DNA from: Methanoperedens sp049303315
Lineage (GTDB): Archaea > Halobacteriota > Methanosarcinia > Methanosarcinales > Methanoperedenaceae
Assembly (NCBI GenBank): GCA_049303315.1
Contig: JBAQMZ010000015.1
Span: forward strand, 93,954 to 157,953
DNA length: 64,000 bases
Reading direction: 5' to 3'
Below the pieces are notes generated by a model. The model ran no database searches and was not told the DNA's origin. It was given only the letters and a program-made list of their open reading frames with translations. Numbering within the stretch: the stretch's first letter is position 1; each line of letters opens with the position of its first letter. Positions 25,377 to 33,508 of the stretch are shown piece by piece. The translations under genes were made by a program, and so were the position numbers.

Positions 25377-25706
25377 TCAGAACCAGGCCACTCTTGTGTT
25401 GTCCTCAACTATGTGGTCAAGGAGTGTGCCTATTTCCTTCACTTCCACGCCTGCGATCAGGTTGCCGTCAAGTCCCCTCGACTGCACAGCCTTATCGTCA
25501 GCAAGAATCCTGATGCCTTTCTTTTTAGCATCCAGCAGTTTATTCCCGAATTCGCTTTTCCTTGCAGCGGTAACCCCGTCCTCCACGAGATACAGGGAAA
25601 CGTTGCTGCCTTTCTTTGCTTTAGCATTTAAACCTATATCCAGCACGAGATTGGGTATCTCGGTTGTATATGGGTCTTTTGATAATACCAATAGCAGGTT
25701 TGTCAT
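25377..25706 (-). CDS. DsrE-family protein, cysteine-free (copy c)
   Basis: A 109-residue DsrE/DsrH-like protein (LLLVLSKDPYTTEIPNLVLD, VSLYLVEDGVTAARKSEFG, GIRILADDKAVQSRGL). No cysteine is present. Together with copies a and b it makes a three-gene set reminiscent of dsrEFH/tusBCD, with only one subunit able to carry sulfur. The gene starts two bases after a small open frame ending at 25709. The operon probably uses promoter copy F at 25970-26040. Confidence 0.75.
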   Translation of the reverse strand: MTNLLLVLSKDPYTTEIPNLVLDIGLNAKAKKGSNVSLYLVEDGVTAARKSEFGNKLLDAKKKGIRILADDKAVQSRGLDGNLIAGVEVKEIGTLLDHIVEDNTRVAWF

Positions 25707-25708
25707 GT

Positions 25709-25930
25709 TTATCGACCTCTAAAATTTATTATTTGTTCGTTATTCGATTCAGCCGCCAGTTCCTGTTCCACTCTTGCTATCATAGCATCGAGTGTTTCAA
25801 GCACCGGCGTTCTTTTCTGTGCCCGTGAGTACTCAAACTCACGCCACTCCTTCAACGTATTGAGAACCGGAGTTGTTTTCTGTGCTTTGCCCTTCTCAGA
25901 AGCAAAGACGATTCCTTCTTTTGATGTGAT
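25709..25930 (-). pseudogene. Small open frame with an internal repeat, start unclear (possibly disrupted)
   Basis: The frame is open from about 25930 to a stop at 25709, just two bases before the next gene's ATG. It contains a repeated unit: GKAQKTTPVLNTLKEW and SRAQKRTPVLETLDAM. No ATG or GTG starts the full frame. An ATG at about 25937 lies in another frame and stops after 12 codons, so a one-base frameshift near the 5' end (real or a sequencing error) would explain the arrangement. Promoter copy F sits at the expected distance upstream. Function unknown. Confidence 0.35.
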
Positions 25931-25969
25931 TCATTTTGTATCACCTGATACCTGATAAATAACTCAATA

Positions 25970-26040
25970 CTTATATCGGTTCAGAAATCAGCAACTTTTG
26001 ATGGTTTACTTCCGGAATTGTAACAATAGAGGCAATTTTT
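25970..26040 (-). promoter_or_regulatory. Conserved promoter element, copy F (upstream of the sulfur-relay operon)
   Basis: Minus-strand order: AAAAATTGCCTCTATTG, TTACAATTCCGGAAGTAAAC, CATCAAAAGTTGCTGATTTC and ACCGATATAAG. It shares the TTGCCTC, TTCCGGAA-like and TTGCTGATTTCT blocks with the other copies. It lies 40-110 bases before the small frame at 25709-25930 and is the last copy toward the nitrogen island; none was found beyond 26040. Confidence 0.5.
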
Positions 26041-26110
26041 GTTATAAAAAATTGAGGTCGTACTTGTATTCAAACCCGGCAAATGGTTCTGAATCAACGG
26101 TTTAATGTAA

Positions 26111-27103
26111 TTATTCCAGTTTTTCCAAATTCTTAAAATCAATAACAGTGGAAATTGGATATGTAGTTACTCTAATGCCCATCTCACTTACGGCTGCCGT
26201 CATATTAGTTCCCGCATATATCACAACACCAACCTTTCCCGGGTCAACCGCTACGTTAAGCACCGACTTCCCCGGCTCTCCAATCTCAGCTATGCCTCCT
26301 ATCCTGGCATCTACAACGGAACCCAGGACTTCTTTAGCCTCGGCAAGAGCCTGCTCCGGAATCTCGCGAAGATTGGCAAGAAGTTTACCTGAACCTGTAT
26401 TTACAGTATCAAGAACACGGGTCATTTTCTTTGATATAAATATCCGCATCGGATCAATAGAAGTGCCGCTGTAAGCAATTATATCCTCAAAACAAAGTGG
26501 TTTGTTGCTTTTCACTTTTAATATGCCGCCATATTTAGGATTGACCGAAATCCCGTTTTTTAGCAAAATCCCATCAATTGTCATACTGCACATGGTTGCT
26601 ATTCCGGTTTTGCCTTCCGGGATTTCAATATCAGAGATGAAGGTACCCTCATCTATTAACTTGACATACGGACTGAAGGGATAACCAGTATGTATCACAT
26701 TTTTTAGTATTTCCATGGTTTTATCAAAGTCATTTTTATCTATAACAGACATGTTAATTATTACGCTACCCTGCTTTGTAAGAGGATCAAAAGTAGTATC
26801 GCACATGAGCCTTTCTATTTTGGAGATAATGAAGCCAACCCTGTCTCTCACCAGCGCATTACTTAACTCGTCTATCCCCCGCCCGGTAATAACCCTGCCG
26901 TCGTATCCAAGGCGTTTTGTGAAACCCCGCTCATCAAGGATACGGAGGTGATAACGGACAGCCCGCTCTCCAATAGCGTATCCTCGTGAATACAACCTGT
27001 CGGCTATCAACCGGGCTCCTATAGGTGTATGACTTTCACGGATTATCCTCAAAATCGCTATGAGTTTTCTTTGTACCGTCAAGTCCATAGTTGTTGTGCT
27101 CAT
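26111..27103 (-). CDS. nrpR: NrpR-type global nitrogen transcriptional repressor
   Basis: A 330-residue protein with an N-terminal winged-helix domain (about residues 8-70; ILRIIRESHTPIGARLIADR, YHLRILDERGFTKRLG) followed by a single NrpR (DUF128) ligand domain (about 80-325; FSPYVKLIDEGT, GTSIDPMRIFISKKMT, VYAGTNMTAAV-like segments). NrpR represses nif, glnA and glnK in euryarchaea and is released by 2-oxoglutarate. One helix-turn-helix plus one ligand domain corresponds to the NrpRI form of Methanosarcina, which works with a separate NrpRII not present here. It is next to its expected targets. Confidence 0.9.
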   Translation of the reverse strand: MSTTTMDLTVQRKLIAILRIIRESHTPIGARLIADRLYSRGYAIGERAVRYHLRILDERGFTKRLGYDGRVITGRGIDELSNALVRDRVGFIISKIERLMCDTTFDPLTKQGSVIINMSVIDKNDFDKTMEILKNVIHTGYPFSPYVKLIDEGTFISDIEIPEGKTGIATMCSMTIDGILLKNGISVNPKYGGILKVKSNKPLCFEDIIAYSGTSIDPMRIFISKKMTRVLDTVNTGSGKLLANLREIPEQALAEAKEVLGSVVDARIGGIAEIGEPGKSVLNVAVDPGKVGVVIYAGTNMTAAVSEMGIRVTTYPISTVIDFKNLEKLE

Positions 27104-27169
27104 ACCCCTCAGGCAGTATCCAGGCGGCAGACAAGCCGCAATTGACGAACCTTATTCTATACGCAGTGG

Positions 27170-27210
27170 AAAAAAATGCATTCCAGCATGGTCCGCAGCA
27201 TGCCGGAATG
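27170..27210 (-). terminator. Hairpin with T-tract after glnA
   Basis: CATTCCAGCATG (27179-27190) and CATGCCGGAATG (27199-27210) form a 12-base stem with one mismatch and an 8-base loop. On the minus strand the stem is followed by a run of T residues (complement of the A-run at 27172-27177). It sits nine bases beyond the glnA stop, so it probably ends the amt-glnK-glnA transcript. The arms also carry GGAAT/ATTCC, so an operator role for nrpR downstream is a weaker alternative. Confidence 0.55.
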
Positions 27211-27218
27211 AGACCGGT

Positions 27219-28667
27219 TTAAATATCGAAGTACTGGTAAAACTCATACGGCGTGGGCCGTATTGAGTTCTGCTTATACTCCTCGGATTTGAGTTCTATC
27301 CACATATCGATTGCGTCAGCCGGGAATACCGGCTCAAGGAACTTCCTGTCGGATTCCAGTTCATCAAGTGCCTCTTTCAGCGAGCCGGGGCACTCTTTGA
27401 TACCCATCTCTTTTCTTCTCTCTGCCGTGATGTGGTAGATATTCTCATCACACGGATTGCCCGGATCCATCTTCTTCTTTATCCCGTCAAGTCCTGCCGA
27501 AGTAAGCGCTGCAAATGCAAAGTAGGTGTTGCAGCTTGTGTCGGGCGGCCTGAACTCGATCCTCTTGGGTGCTTCCTTGCCTTTCTCATAGACAGGCACT
27601 CGTATGCTCGCAGACCTGTTGCGCTTGCTCCATGCGATATAAACCGGAGCCTCATAGCCCGGCACAAGCCTCTTGTACGAGTTTGTGGTGGGCGAGGTGA
27701 TTGCGCAGAGCGCCCTTGAATGTTCCATGAGCCCGCCTATGTAATAACGGCAGGTCTGCGATATTTCAGCGTACTCATCGTCAGGGTCATAGAAAGTGTT
27801 CCTGCCGTTCTTCCAGAGCGACTGGTGGATGTGCATCCCTGAAGCATTGTCGCCGAATATCGGTTTTGGCATGAAAGTGGCTATCATTTTCATATTGTAT
27901 GCCACGTTCTTGACCACGTTCTTGTATGTGAGCACGTTGTCCGCCATCTTCGTGAGAGTATCGTATTTCATGTCAATCTCACACTGTCCTGCCGTAGCTA
28001 CTTCGTGGTGGTGCGCGTCAACCACAATGCCGAAGTAGTCATAAAGCTGCCCGGACACCTCACTTCTATACTCCTGGAGCGTGTCCTGGGGCGGCGCAGG
28101 ATAGTAGCCTTCTTTGAACCTGATTGGATGGTTGATGCCGCTTGTTTGCGACCATGGCGCTTCTTTTGATTCTATCTCGTATCCTGTGCCAGACCAGGCG
28201 TCGCGCGCTGTTGAGTAGCTTGGTAACAGCCTGACTGAATCAAACACGAAGAATTCAAGCTCAGGGCCCCAATATGAGAGGTCAAATCCTGCTTTTTCCA
28301 CTGCTCCCTCAGCCCTTTGTGCTATGTGCCTGGGGTCGCGTGTGAATCGCGGTCCTCCGAATGCATCGTAGAGGTCGCAAATCAACCGGAGCGTCCTGTG
28401 GGGTGTGTTGTCTGTCCACGGCAGGATTGCGCAGGTACTCGGGTCGGGGAACATTCTCATATCCGATTCGAAGATTGACTTGAAACCTTTGATTGATGAG
28501 CCGTCCAGCTTTCCTATGCCGTCAGTGAAATCCTCTTCTTTCAGTGTATATGATGGGATTGTTATATGCTGGATATATCCAGGTATATCCATGAACTGGA
28601 GGTCTACCCATTTTACGTTTTTTTCTTTTATGAATTCCAGAACCTTTTCAGGTGTTGGTGTCGCCAT
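27219..28667 (-). CDS. glnA: Glutamine synthetase, type I
   Basis: A 482-residue type I glutamine synthetase catalysing ATP-dependent amidation of glutamate by ammonia in the cytoplasm. Visible signatures: DGSSIKGF (beta-grasp), WGPELEFFVFD (metal-binding EFF), VDAHHHEVATAGQCEID, the nucleotide-site SGMHIHQSLW, and RSASIRVP with RIEFRPPDTSCNTYFAFAAL. There is no obvious adenylylation-site region of the beta type. It is the last gene of amt-glnK-glnA, consistent with NrpR and PII control. The ATG has AGGAG just upstream. Confidence 0.96.
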   Translation of the reverse strand: MATPTPEKVLEFIKEKNVKWVDLQFMDIPGYIQHITIPSYTLKEEDFTDGIGKLDGSSIKGFKSIFESDMRMFPDPSTCAILPWTDNTPHRTLRLICDLYDAFGGPRFTRDPRHIAQRAEGAVEKAGFDLSYWGPELEFFVFDSVRLLPSYSTARDAWSGTGYEIESKEAPWSQTSGINHPIRFKEGYYPAPPQDTLQEYRSEVSGQLYDYFGIVVDAHHHEVATAGQCEIDMKYDTLTKMADNVLTYKNVVKNVAYNMKMIATFMPKPIFGDNASGMHIHQSLWKNGRNTFYDPDDEYAEISQTCRYYIGGLMEHSRALCAITSPTTNSYKRLVPGYEAPVYIAWSKRNRSASIRVPVYEKGKEAPKRIEFRPPDTSCNTYFAFAALTSAGLDGIKKKMDPGNPCDENIYHITAERRKEMGIKECPGSLKEALDELESDRKFLEPVFPADAIDMWIELKSEEYKQNSIRPTPYEFYQYFDI

Positions 28668-28703
28668 ATTATTTCTCCTTTTTTCTCATTTGATGTTTTA
28701 TTA

Positions 28704-28736
28704 AGAAGCTTCTGGAAGCCACATTATATGGCTTCC
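28704..28736. promoter_or_regulatory. Adjacent perfect palindromes between glnK and glnA
   Basis: AGAAGCTTCT (28704-28713) is a perfect 10-base palindrome, immediately followed by GGAAGCCA and TGGCTTCC (28714-28721 and 28729-28736), a perfect 8-base inverted repeat with a 7-base spacer that overlaps the glnK stop codon. The GGAA...TTCC arrangement recalls the dyads bound by NrpR in methanogens, and glnA is a classical NrpR target starting 37 bases away. A terminator or processing hairpin between glnK and glnA is the alternative. Confidence 0.45.
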
Positions 28737-29062
28737 TTACCGCGTTCACCCGAACTTATGCGCACGACCTGCTCGACAGGAGATATGAAAATCTTCCCAT
28801 CGCCATTCTTGCCGGTTCTCGCAACTTTGGTGATCGCCTCTATCGCGGTTTCTACATCCTTGTCGTCCACAATCAGGTCTATTTTTATCTTTGGCAGGAA
28901 TTCTACGCAGTATTCGCCTGCGCGCCATTGCAGACAGACGCCTTTCTGGCGTCCGCGCCCCTGCACTTCTTCGACCGTCATGCCTATGATACCTTTCTCT
29001 TGAAGCGATACTCGAATCGCATCAAGATTTTCCGGTCTTATTACTGCTTCGATTTTTTTCAT
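28724..29062 (-). CDS. glnK: PII signal transduction protein GlnK
   Basis: A 112-residue PII protein. The T-loop segment QGRGRQKGVCLQWRAGEYCVEFLPK holds the conserved Tyr51, and KIDLIVDDKDVETAIEAI and TGKNGDGKIFISPVEQVVRI (B- and C-loops) follow. It senses 2-oxoglutarate and ATP/ADP and plugs the ammonium channel. The ATG at 29062 removes a 11-residue in-frame extension that is not PII-like. It is encoded directly after amt, the standard pairing. Confidence 0.95.
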   Translation of the reverse strand: MKKIEAVIRPENLDAIRVSLQEKGIIGMTVEEVQGRGRQKGVCLQWRAGEYCVEFLPKIKIDLIVDDKDVETAIEAITKVARTGKNGDGKIFISPVEQVVRISSGERGKEAI

Positions 29063-29072
29063 TTTGCTCACC

Positions 29073-30380
29073 TCACGAATACGCCTTCTCAGCATGCTGG
29101 GAAATATCTAACCCAACAGCTTCTTCTTCATCCGGGACACGCAGCCCGATAGTTGCATCTACGACCTTTGCTAAAATGACAGTCACAACAAAAGCGTAAA
29201 CCCATGTCACAGCGACTGCAATTATCTGTGTTACAAGCTGTGGAGCATTGCCATAGAGCAAGCCGTTTGCACCTGCGGAATTTACAGCTACAGTGGCGAA
29301 TATGCCTGTGGCTATAGCACCCCAGGTTCCGCCCAGACCGTGGCATGCCCAGACGTCAAGGGAATCATCCACGTTCTGCTTGCTCCGAAAGAGCATTGCA
29401 TAGTAACTGATAACCGCTCCGACTGCTCCTATTACTATCGCCGCCATCGGTGTAACGAAACCGGAAGCAGGCGTTATTGCTACCAGGCCTACTACACCGC
29501 CGGTAGCCGCGCCCAGGACACTCGGTCTCTTGTGGTACCAGCTAAGCAGTGTCCACGTCAACGCCGCCGCCGCTGCGGCTGTGTTGGTTACCACAAAGGC
29601 GCTTGTTGCAAGTCCGTTGCTTGCTACTGCACTGCCTCCGTTAAACCCGAACCAGCCGAACCACAGGAGCGCTGCGCCAAGAACAACCATCGGGATATTG
29701 TGCGGCTCCATGGCCTGTTTTCCGAATCCTTTGCGTTTGCCTATCACAAAGGCAATTGCAAGAGCCGAAACCCCTGAGCTAATGTGTACAACCGTGCCTC
29801 CTGCAAAATCAAGCGCACCCATGTTGCGAAGGAAGCCGCCAACGCCCCATACCCAGTGCGCTATCGGGTCATAGACAAGAGTTGCCCAGAGCAGGGAGAA
29901 TACCATGAAGGCTTTGAACTTTATGCGCTCAACGAAAGCGCCGGAAATAAGCGCAACTGTAATTATGGCAAACATAGCCTGGAATATCATATATGCCAGG
30001 GCAGGAATGGTTGCTGCATAATCGGTATTAGGCTCCTGGCCTACACCGTTAAGCCCGAGCCAATCAAGGTTGCCGATTACGTGGCCTACGTCCGGGCCGA
30101 AAGACAGGCTGTAGCCATAAAGCACCCACTGGACGCTTATTAATGCAAGAATCGCAAAGCTGAACATTATTGTTGAGAGTGCGTTTTTCTTCCTCACCAT
30201 ACCGCCGTAGAACAAACCCAGAGCAGGTGTCATTATCATTACGAGCGCCGAACTCGCAAGAACCCATGCGGTGTCGCCTGAATCTACTTTTGGTGCATCT
30301 GCTGCCAGAGCGGGTACAGAGAGGAGTAGAAGAACCATTATTACTGACCAGTATATCGATTTTTTTAAACTCATTTTCAT
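29073..30380 (-). CDS. amt: Ammonium transporter
   Basis: A 435-residue AmtB-type channel in the cytoplasmic membrane. It has an N-terminal signal-like segment (about residues 1-27), then roughly eleven membrane helices. Hallmarks include DTAWVLASSALVMIMTPALG, DFAGGTVVHISSGVSALA and AMEPHNIPMVVLGAALLWFGW, which hold the conserved pore residues. It has a GGAGGA ribosome binding site and a TATA-like box about 59 bases upstream, in the region shared with the divergent nif promoter. Confidence 0.95.
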   Translation of the reverse strand: MKMSLKKSIYWSVIMVLLLLSVPALAADAPKVDSGDTAWVLASSALVMIMTPALGLFYGGMVRKKNALSTIMFSFAILALISVQWVLYGYSLSFGPDVGHVIGNLDWLGLNGVGQEPNTDYAATIPALAYMIFQAMFAIITVALISGAFVERIKFKAFMVFSLLWATLVYDPIAHWVWGVGGFLRNMGALDFAGGTVVHISSGVSALAIAFVIGKRKGFGKQAMEPHNIPMVVLGAALLWFGWFGFNGGSAVASNGLATSAFVVTNTAAAAAALTWTLLSWYHKRPSVLGAATGGVVGLVAITPASGFVTPMAAIVIGAVGAVISYYAMLFRSKQNVDDSLDVWACHGLGGTWGAIATGIFATVAVNSAGANGLLYGNAPQLVTQIIAVAVTWVYAFVVTVILAKVVDATIGLRVPDEEEAVGLDISQHAEKAYS

Positions 30381-30526
30381 TATTCCTCCTATGAGATACC
30401 ATTATAAGGCATACGGCTATCTACTGTACATGTTATACTATATAAATATTATCATAACTAACATCTTTATACTGAAAATCTTTAAATATAATTAGGTCAC
30501 CAGTTGACTACCGTCTAAGGAGGAAA
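30381..30526. promoter_or_regulatory. Divergent amt and nif promoter region
   Basis: Toward nifH (plus strand): a TATA-like TTTAAATATAA at 30481-30491, the inverted repeat GTCACCAGTTGAC (arms 30496-30499 and 30505-30508) positioned where a repressor would block the start site, and an AAGGAGG ribosome binding site just before the ATG. Toward amt (minus strand): TATA-like TTTATATA at 30439-30446. No textbook GGAA-N6-TTCC operator is present, so NrpR control of nif through this region is inferred only. Confidence 0.5.
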
Positions 30527-31351
30527 ATGCGACAAATAGCAATATACGGAAAAGGTGGAATCGGTAAGTCCACAACGACCCAGAACCTTACAGCAGCGCT
30601 TGCTTCCATGGGGAAGCGCGTAATGCAGATAGGGTGTGACCCCAAGGCAGATTCAACGAGGATGCTCCTTTGGGGAAAAGTGCAGGCGACGGTGCTGGAC
30701 ACCATGCGCGACAACGGCCCAGCCGGTGTGACTCTTGATGTTGTCCAGCACACAGGCTTTGGCGGGATAAAGTGCGTCGAGGCAGGCGGTCCCGAGCCGG
30801 GCGTGGGCTGTGCAGGAAGAGGCGTCATCACAGCCATCAAGCTCCTGGAAGAGCTTGGTGCATATAACGAGAACTTCGATTTCGTCTTCTATGACGTGCT
30901 CGGAGACGTTGTATGCGGAGGGTTTGCCATGCCAATCCGCGAGGGCTATGCCAAAGAAATATACATCGTGGCAAGCGGGGAACTCATGGCTCTTTACGCA
31001 GCCAACAACATCTGCAAGGGCATAGTGAAGTTCGCGGAGAACGGCGATGCGCGCCTGGGCGGCATTATATGCAACTCCCGCAACGTGGATAATGAACTTG
31101 AGCTTCTCACTGAATTCTCAAAGAAGATAGGTTCACATTTGATCCAGTTCGTGCCGCGGGACAATATGGTTCAGCGGGCGGAGATAAACCGCAAAACTGT
31201 CATAGACTTTGACCCCACATGCAAGCAGGCTGAGGTATATCGTTCCCTTGCAAAAAACATCATAGAAAACACGAATTTCGTGATCCCGAAGCCCATGCCT
31301 ATGCAGGAGCTTGAGAACATGATGGTTGAATTCGGTATCGTGGAGAGGTGA
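30527..31351 (+). CDS. nifH: Nitrogenase iron protein
   Basis: A 274-residue Fe protein, the ATP-driven electron donor to NifDK. P-loop GKGGIGKS at residues 8-15; cluster cysteines C95 (GVGCAGRG) and C130 (DVVCGGFAMP); Arg98, in the position that is ADP-ribosylated in other diazotrophs. It is the first gene of nifHI1I2DK. Initiation is supported by a strong AGGAGG-type site. Length and motifs are normal for archaeal NifH. Confidence 0.96.
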   Translation: MRQIAIYGKGGIGKSTTTQNLTAALASMGKRVMQIGCDPKADSTRMLLWGKVQATVLDTMRDNGPAGVTLDVVQHTGFGGIKCVEAGGPEPGVGCAGRGVITAIKLLEELGAYNENFDFVFYDVLGDVVCGGFAMPIREGYAKEIYIVASGELMALYAANNICKGIVKFAENGDARLGGIICNSRNVDNELELLTEFSKKIGSHLIQFVPRDNMVQRAEINRKTVIDFDPTCKQAEVYRSLAKNIIENTNFVIPKPMPMQELENMMVEFGIVER

Positions 31352-31355
31352 AAAC

Positions 31356-31673
31356 ATGAAGATGATACGTGCAATAATCAGACCAAACAAGGAAGAAAAA
31401 GTTGTGGAGCACCTGGAAAAAGAAGGATTCTACTCCATGACCAAGATGAACGTATTCGGGCGCGGCAAGCAGAAAGGAATCAGGGTAGGGACAGTGTGTT
31501 ATGATGAACTGCCCAAAGTGATGCTGATGCTGGTCGTGGAGGACGGGGACGTTCCAAAGGCAGTGAACGTAATCCAGAACAGCGCGCGCACCGGGAATAT
31601 CGGGGACGGCAAGATATTCGTGACCGATGTTTCAGAAGCGTACACTGTGAGGACTGGCGCATCCGGATTATAG
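31356..31673 (+). CDS. nifI1: PII-like nitrogenase regulator NifI1
   Basis: A 105-residue GlnB-like protein with FGRGKQKGI in its T-loop and NIGDGKIFVTDV near the C-terminus. In methanogens NifI1 and NifI2 together inhibit nitrogenase in response to ammonium and are relieved by 2-oxoglutarate. The ATG at 31356, four bases after nifH, is chosen because the alternative ATG overlaps nifH. Position between nifH and nifI2 is diagnostic. Confidence 0.94.
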   Translation: MKMIRAIIRPNKEEKVVEHLEKEGFYSMTKMNVFGRGKQKGIRVGTVCYDELPKVMLMLVVEDGDVPKAVNVIQNSARTGNIGDGKIFVTDVSEAYTVRTGASGL

Positions 31674-31681
31674 GTGAAATC

Positions 31682-32059
31682 ATGAAGGAAGTTATCGCCA
31701 TAATTCGAAGACACAGGCTGCAGGAGACCAAGGCGGGTCTTCTGGGAATAGGGATTCCGGCGCTCACAATGGTAAGCGTGGAAGGTAGGGGCAAACAGAA
31801 GGGATTGCCGGGATGGAATTATGAACTTGATCCCACACTCACAGAGGTGGAGGAAAAAAATACTGGTGTCAGCATGCGCTTTGTTCCCAAGAGGATGATA
31901 TATGCAGTGATCGAGGATGAGGATGTCCCGAAAGTGGTTGAGACCATAATCAGGACAAATCAGAGCGGGCACATAGGAGACGGCAAGATTTTCGTGTGCC
32001 CTGTGGAAGATGCAGTAAGAGTGAGAACAGGAGAGAGCAAAGAACAGGCATTGAAGTGA
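31682..32059 (+). CDS. nifI2: PII-like nitrogenase regulator NifI2
   Basis: A 125-residue GlnB-like protein with an extended T-loop (GRGKQKGLPGWNYELDP to about residue 60), the length difference that separates NifI2 from NifI1. HIGDGKIFVCPVEDAVRVRTGE is the C-terminal PII signature. It partners NifI1 in post-translational nitrogenase switch-off. A 78-base gap to nifD contains a short inverted repeat. Confidence 0.94.
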   Translation: MKEVIAIIRRHRLQETKAGLLGIGIPALTMVSVEGRGKQKGLPGWNYELDPTLTEVEEKNTGVSMRFVPKRMIYAVIEDEDVPKVVETIIRTNQSGHIGDGKIFVCPVEDAVRVRTGESKEQALK

Positions 32060-32087
32060 AAACAAACCGTAGATACACAGACAACAA

Positions 32088-32107
32088 ATCTGCGTTCATC
32101 TGCGGTT
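32088..32107 (+). repeat. Short intergenic repeat-like sequence before nifD
   Basis: ATCTGCGTTCATCTGCGG contains a direct repeat of ATCTGCG. With CCGTAGAT at 32067-32074 it makes an imperfect inverted repeat (one mismatch in eight). The gap lies between nifI2 and nifD, a position where transcripts are often processed or attenuated to raise the ratio of NifH to NifDK; such a role is inference. Confidence 0.3.
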
Positions 32108-32137
32108 AAAAATTTACTAAAAAAGGAGAACTAAAAA

Positions 32138-33508
32138 ATGACAACAATATTACCGCAATGCGATATCCCGATACCGCAGCGCCAGCCGCACATTGTATGT
32201 CATGAACCCGGGAACATTGTATTGCCCATGTGCAATGTCCAGACAGTGCCCGGTGACATGACCGAGCGCGGCTGCACGTTCGCAGGTTGCAGGGGTGTAG
32301 TAGGCGGTCCTGTAAAGGACGTGATACAACTGGTGCACGGCCCCATAGGATGCGCCTACTATACCTGGGGCACGCGCAGGAACCTTTCGGACATGAAGCT
32401 GCACAGGAAGTACTGTTTCAGTACAGACCTGACCGAAGAAAGTGTGATATACGGGGGCGCAAAAAAACTTTATAATTCAATAATAGAATCTCATGAGCTT
32501 TTTCCCGAAGGCAAAGCAGTGTTTGTCTATTCCACATGCGTGGTCGGGCTGATAGGCGACGATACCGAAGCGATATGCAAGCAGGCTTCCGAGAAAATCG
32601 GAATACCCGTTGTGCCGTTCCACTGCGAAGGCTTCAGGGGCGTGAGCCAGTCATTAGGACATCACATAGCCAACCGCACGCTGTTTGAGAAGGTGGTTGG
32701 AACAGAGGAACCCGAAACAACCACACCCTACGACATGTGCATAATCGGTGAATTCAACATCGACGGCGATGCCTGGATAGTCAAGCCCCTCTTTGAAAGA
32801 ATGGGTGTAAGAGTCCTCTCTGTGTTCACAGGCAATGCCTCGTACAGCGATCTTCCGCCAATGCACAGGGCAAAACTGAACATAGTACAGTGCCAGAGGT
32901 CATCCACCTATATCGCAAAGATGATACAGGACAAGTATAACATTCCTTATATCAATGTGTCCCTGTTTGGCATGGCACAGACCGCAGAGGCTCTTCGCGA
33001 TGTAGGAAAATTCTTCCACCTCGAGGAGATTGCAGAAAAGGTCATTGCAGAAGAGATTGCAAAGTACCAGCCCAGTATCGATTACTATAGAAGGAGACTT
33101 GAGGGCAAGAAGTGCTTCATATACCAGGGAGCGCCGCGCGCATGGCACTGGATTGATCCCATGAGGGAATTGGGCATCGAGACCATCTTTACAGCAACCA
33201 CGTTCGGTCACAAGGACGACTATGAGAAGATAATGTCCAAGGCGAAGCCCGGGCATATCTGCATAGACAATCCCAATGCCCTTGAGATAGAGGAGTACCT
33301 TGTCAAGCTAAAGCCCGATTTCTTTATCGGCGGATTAAAGGAGAAATACCTGACATACAAGCTTGGCATTCCCTTTATCAACGGACATTCCTACGAAGAA
33401 GGACCCTATGCAGGCTTTGAAGGATTCGTGAATTTTGCCAGGGATATTGATGTTGCGGTAAATAGCCCTGTGTGGAAGTTCATAAACAAGCCGCTGGAGG
33501 TGAGTTAG
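32138..33508 (+). CDS. nifD: Nitrogenase component I alpha chain
   Basis: A 456-residue alpha subunit. P-cluster cysteines C46 (RGCTFAG), C72 (GPIGCAYYTW) and C134 (STCVVGLIGDD). Cofactor environment: Q171 and H175 (GVSQSLGHHIAN), cofactor ligands C252 (VQCQRSS) and H417 (NGHSYEEGPY). It is short compared with bacterial NifD (about 480-490), like other archaeal forms. GAPRAWHW and GFEGFVNFARD resemble the alternative nitrogenases, but no delta subunit gene (anfG/vnfG) is present, so the molybdenum type is favoured. Adjacent to nifK without a gap. Confidence 0.93.
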   Translation: MTTILPQCDIPIPQRQPHIVCHEPGNIVLPMCNVQTVPGDMTERGCTFAGCRGVVGGPVKDVIQLVHGPIGCAYYTWGTRRNLSDMKLHRKYCFSTDLTEESVIYGGAKKLYNSIIESHELFPEGKAVFVYSTCVVGLIGDDTEAICKQASEKIGIPVVPFHCEGFRGVSQSLGHHIANRTLFEKVVGTEEPETTTPYDMCIIGEFNIDGDAWIVKPLFERMGVRVLSVFTGNASYSDLPPMHRAKLNIVQCQRSSTYIAKMIQDKYNIPYINVSLFGMAQTAEALRDVGKFFHLEEIAEKVIAEEIAKYQPSIDYYRRRLEGKKCFIYQGAPRAWHWIDPMRELGIETIFTATTFGHKDDYEKIMSKAKPGHICIDNPNALEIEEYLVKLKPDFFIGGLKEKYLTYKLGIPFINGHSYEEGPYAGFEGFVNFARDIDVAVNSPVWKFINKPLEVS

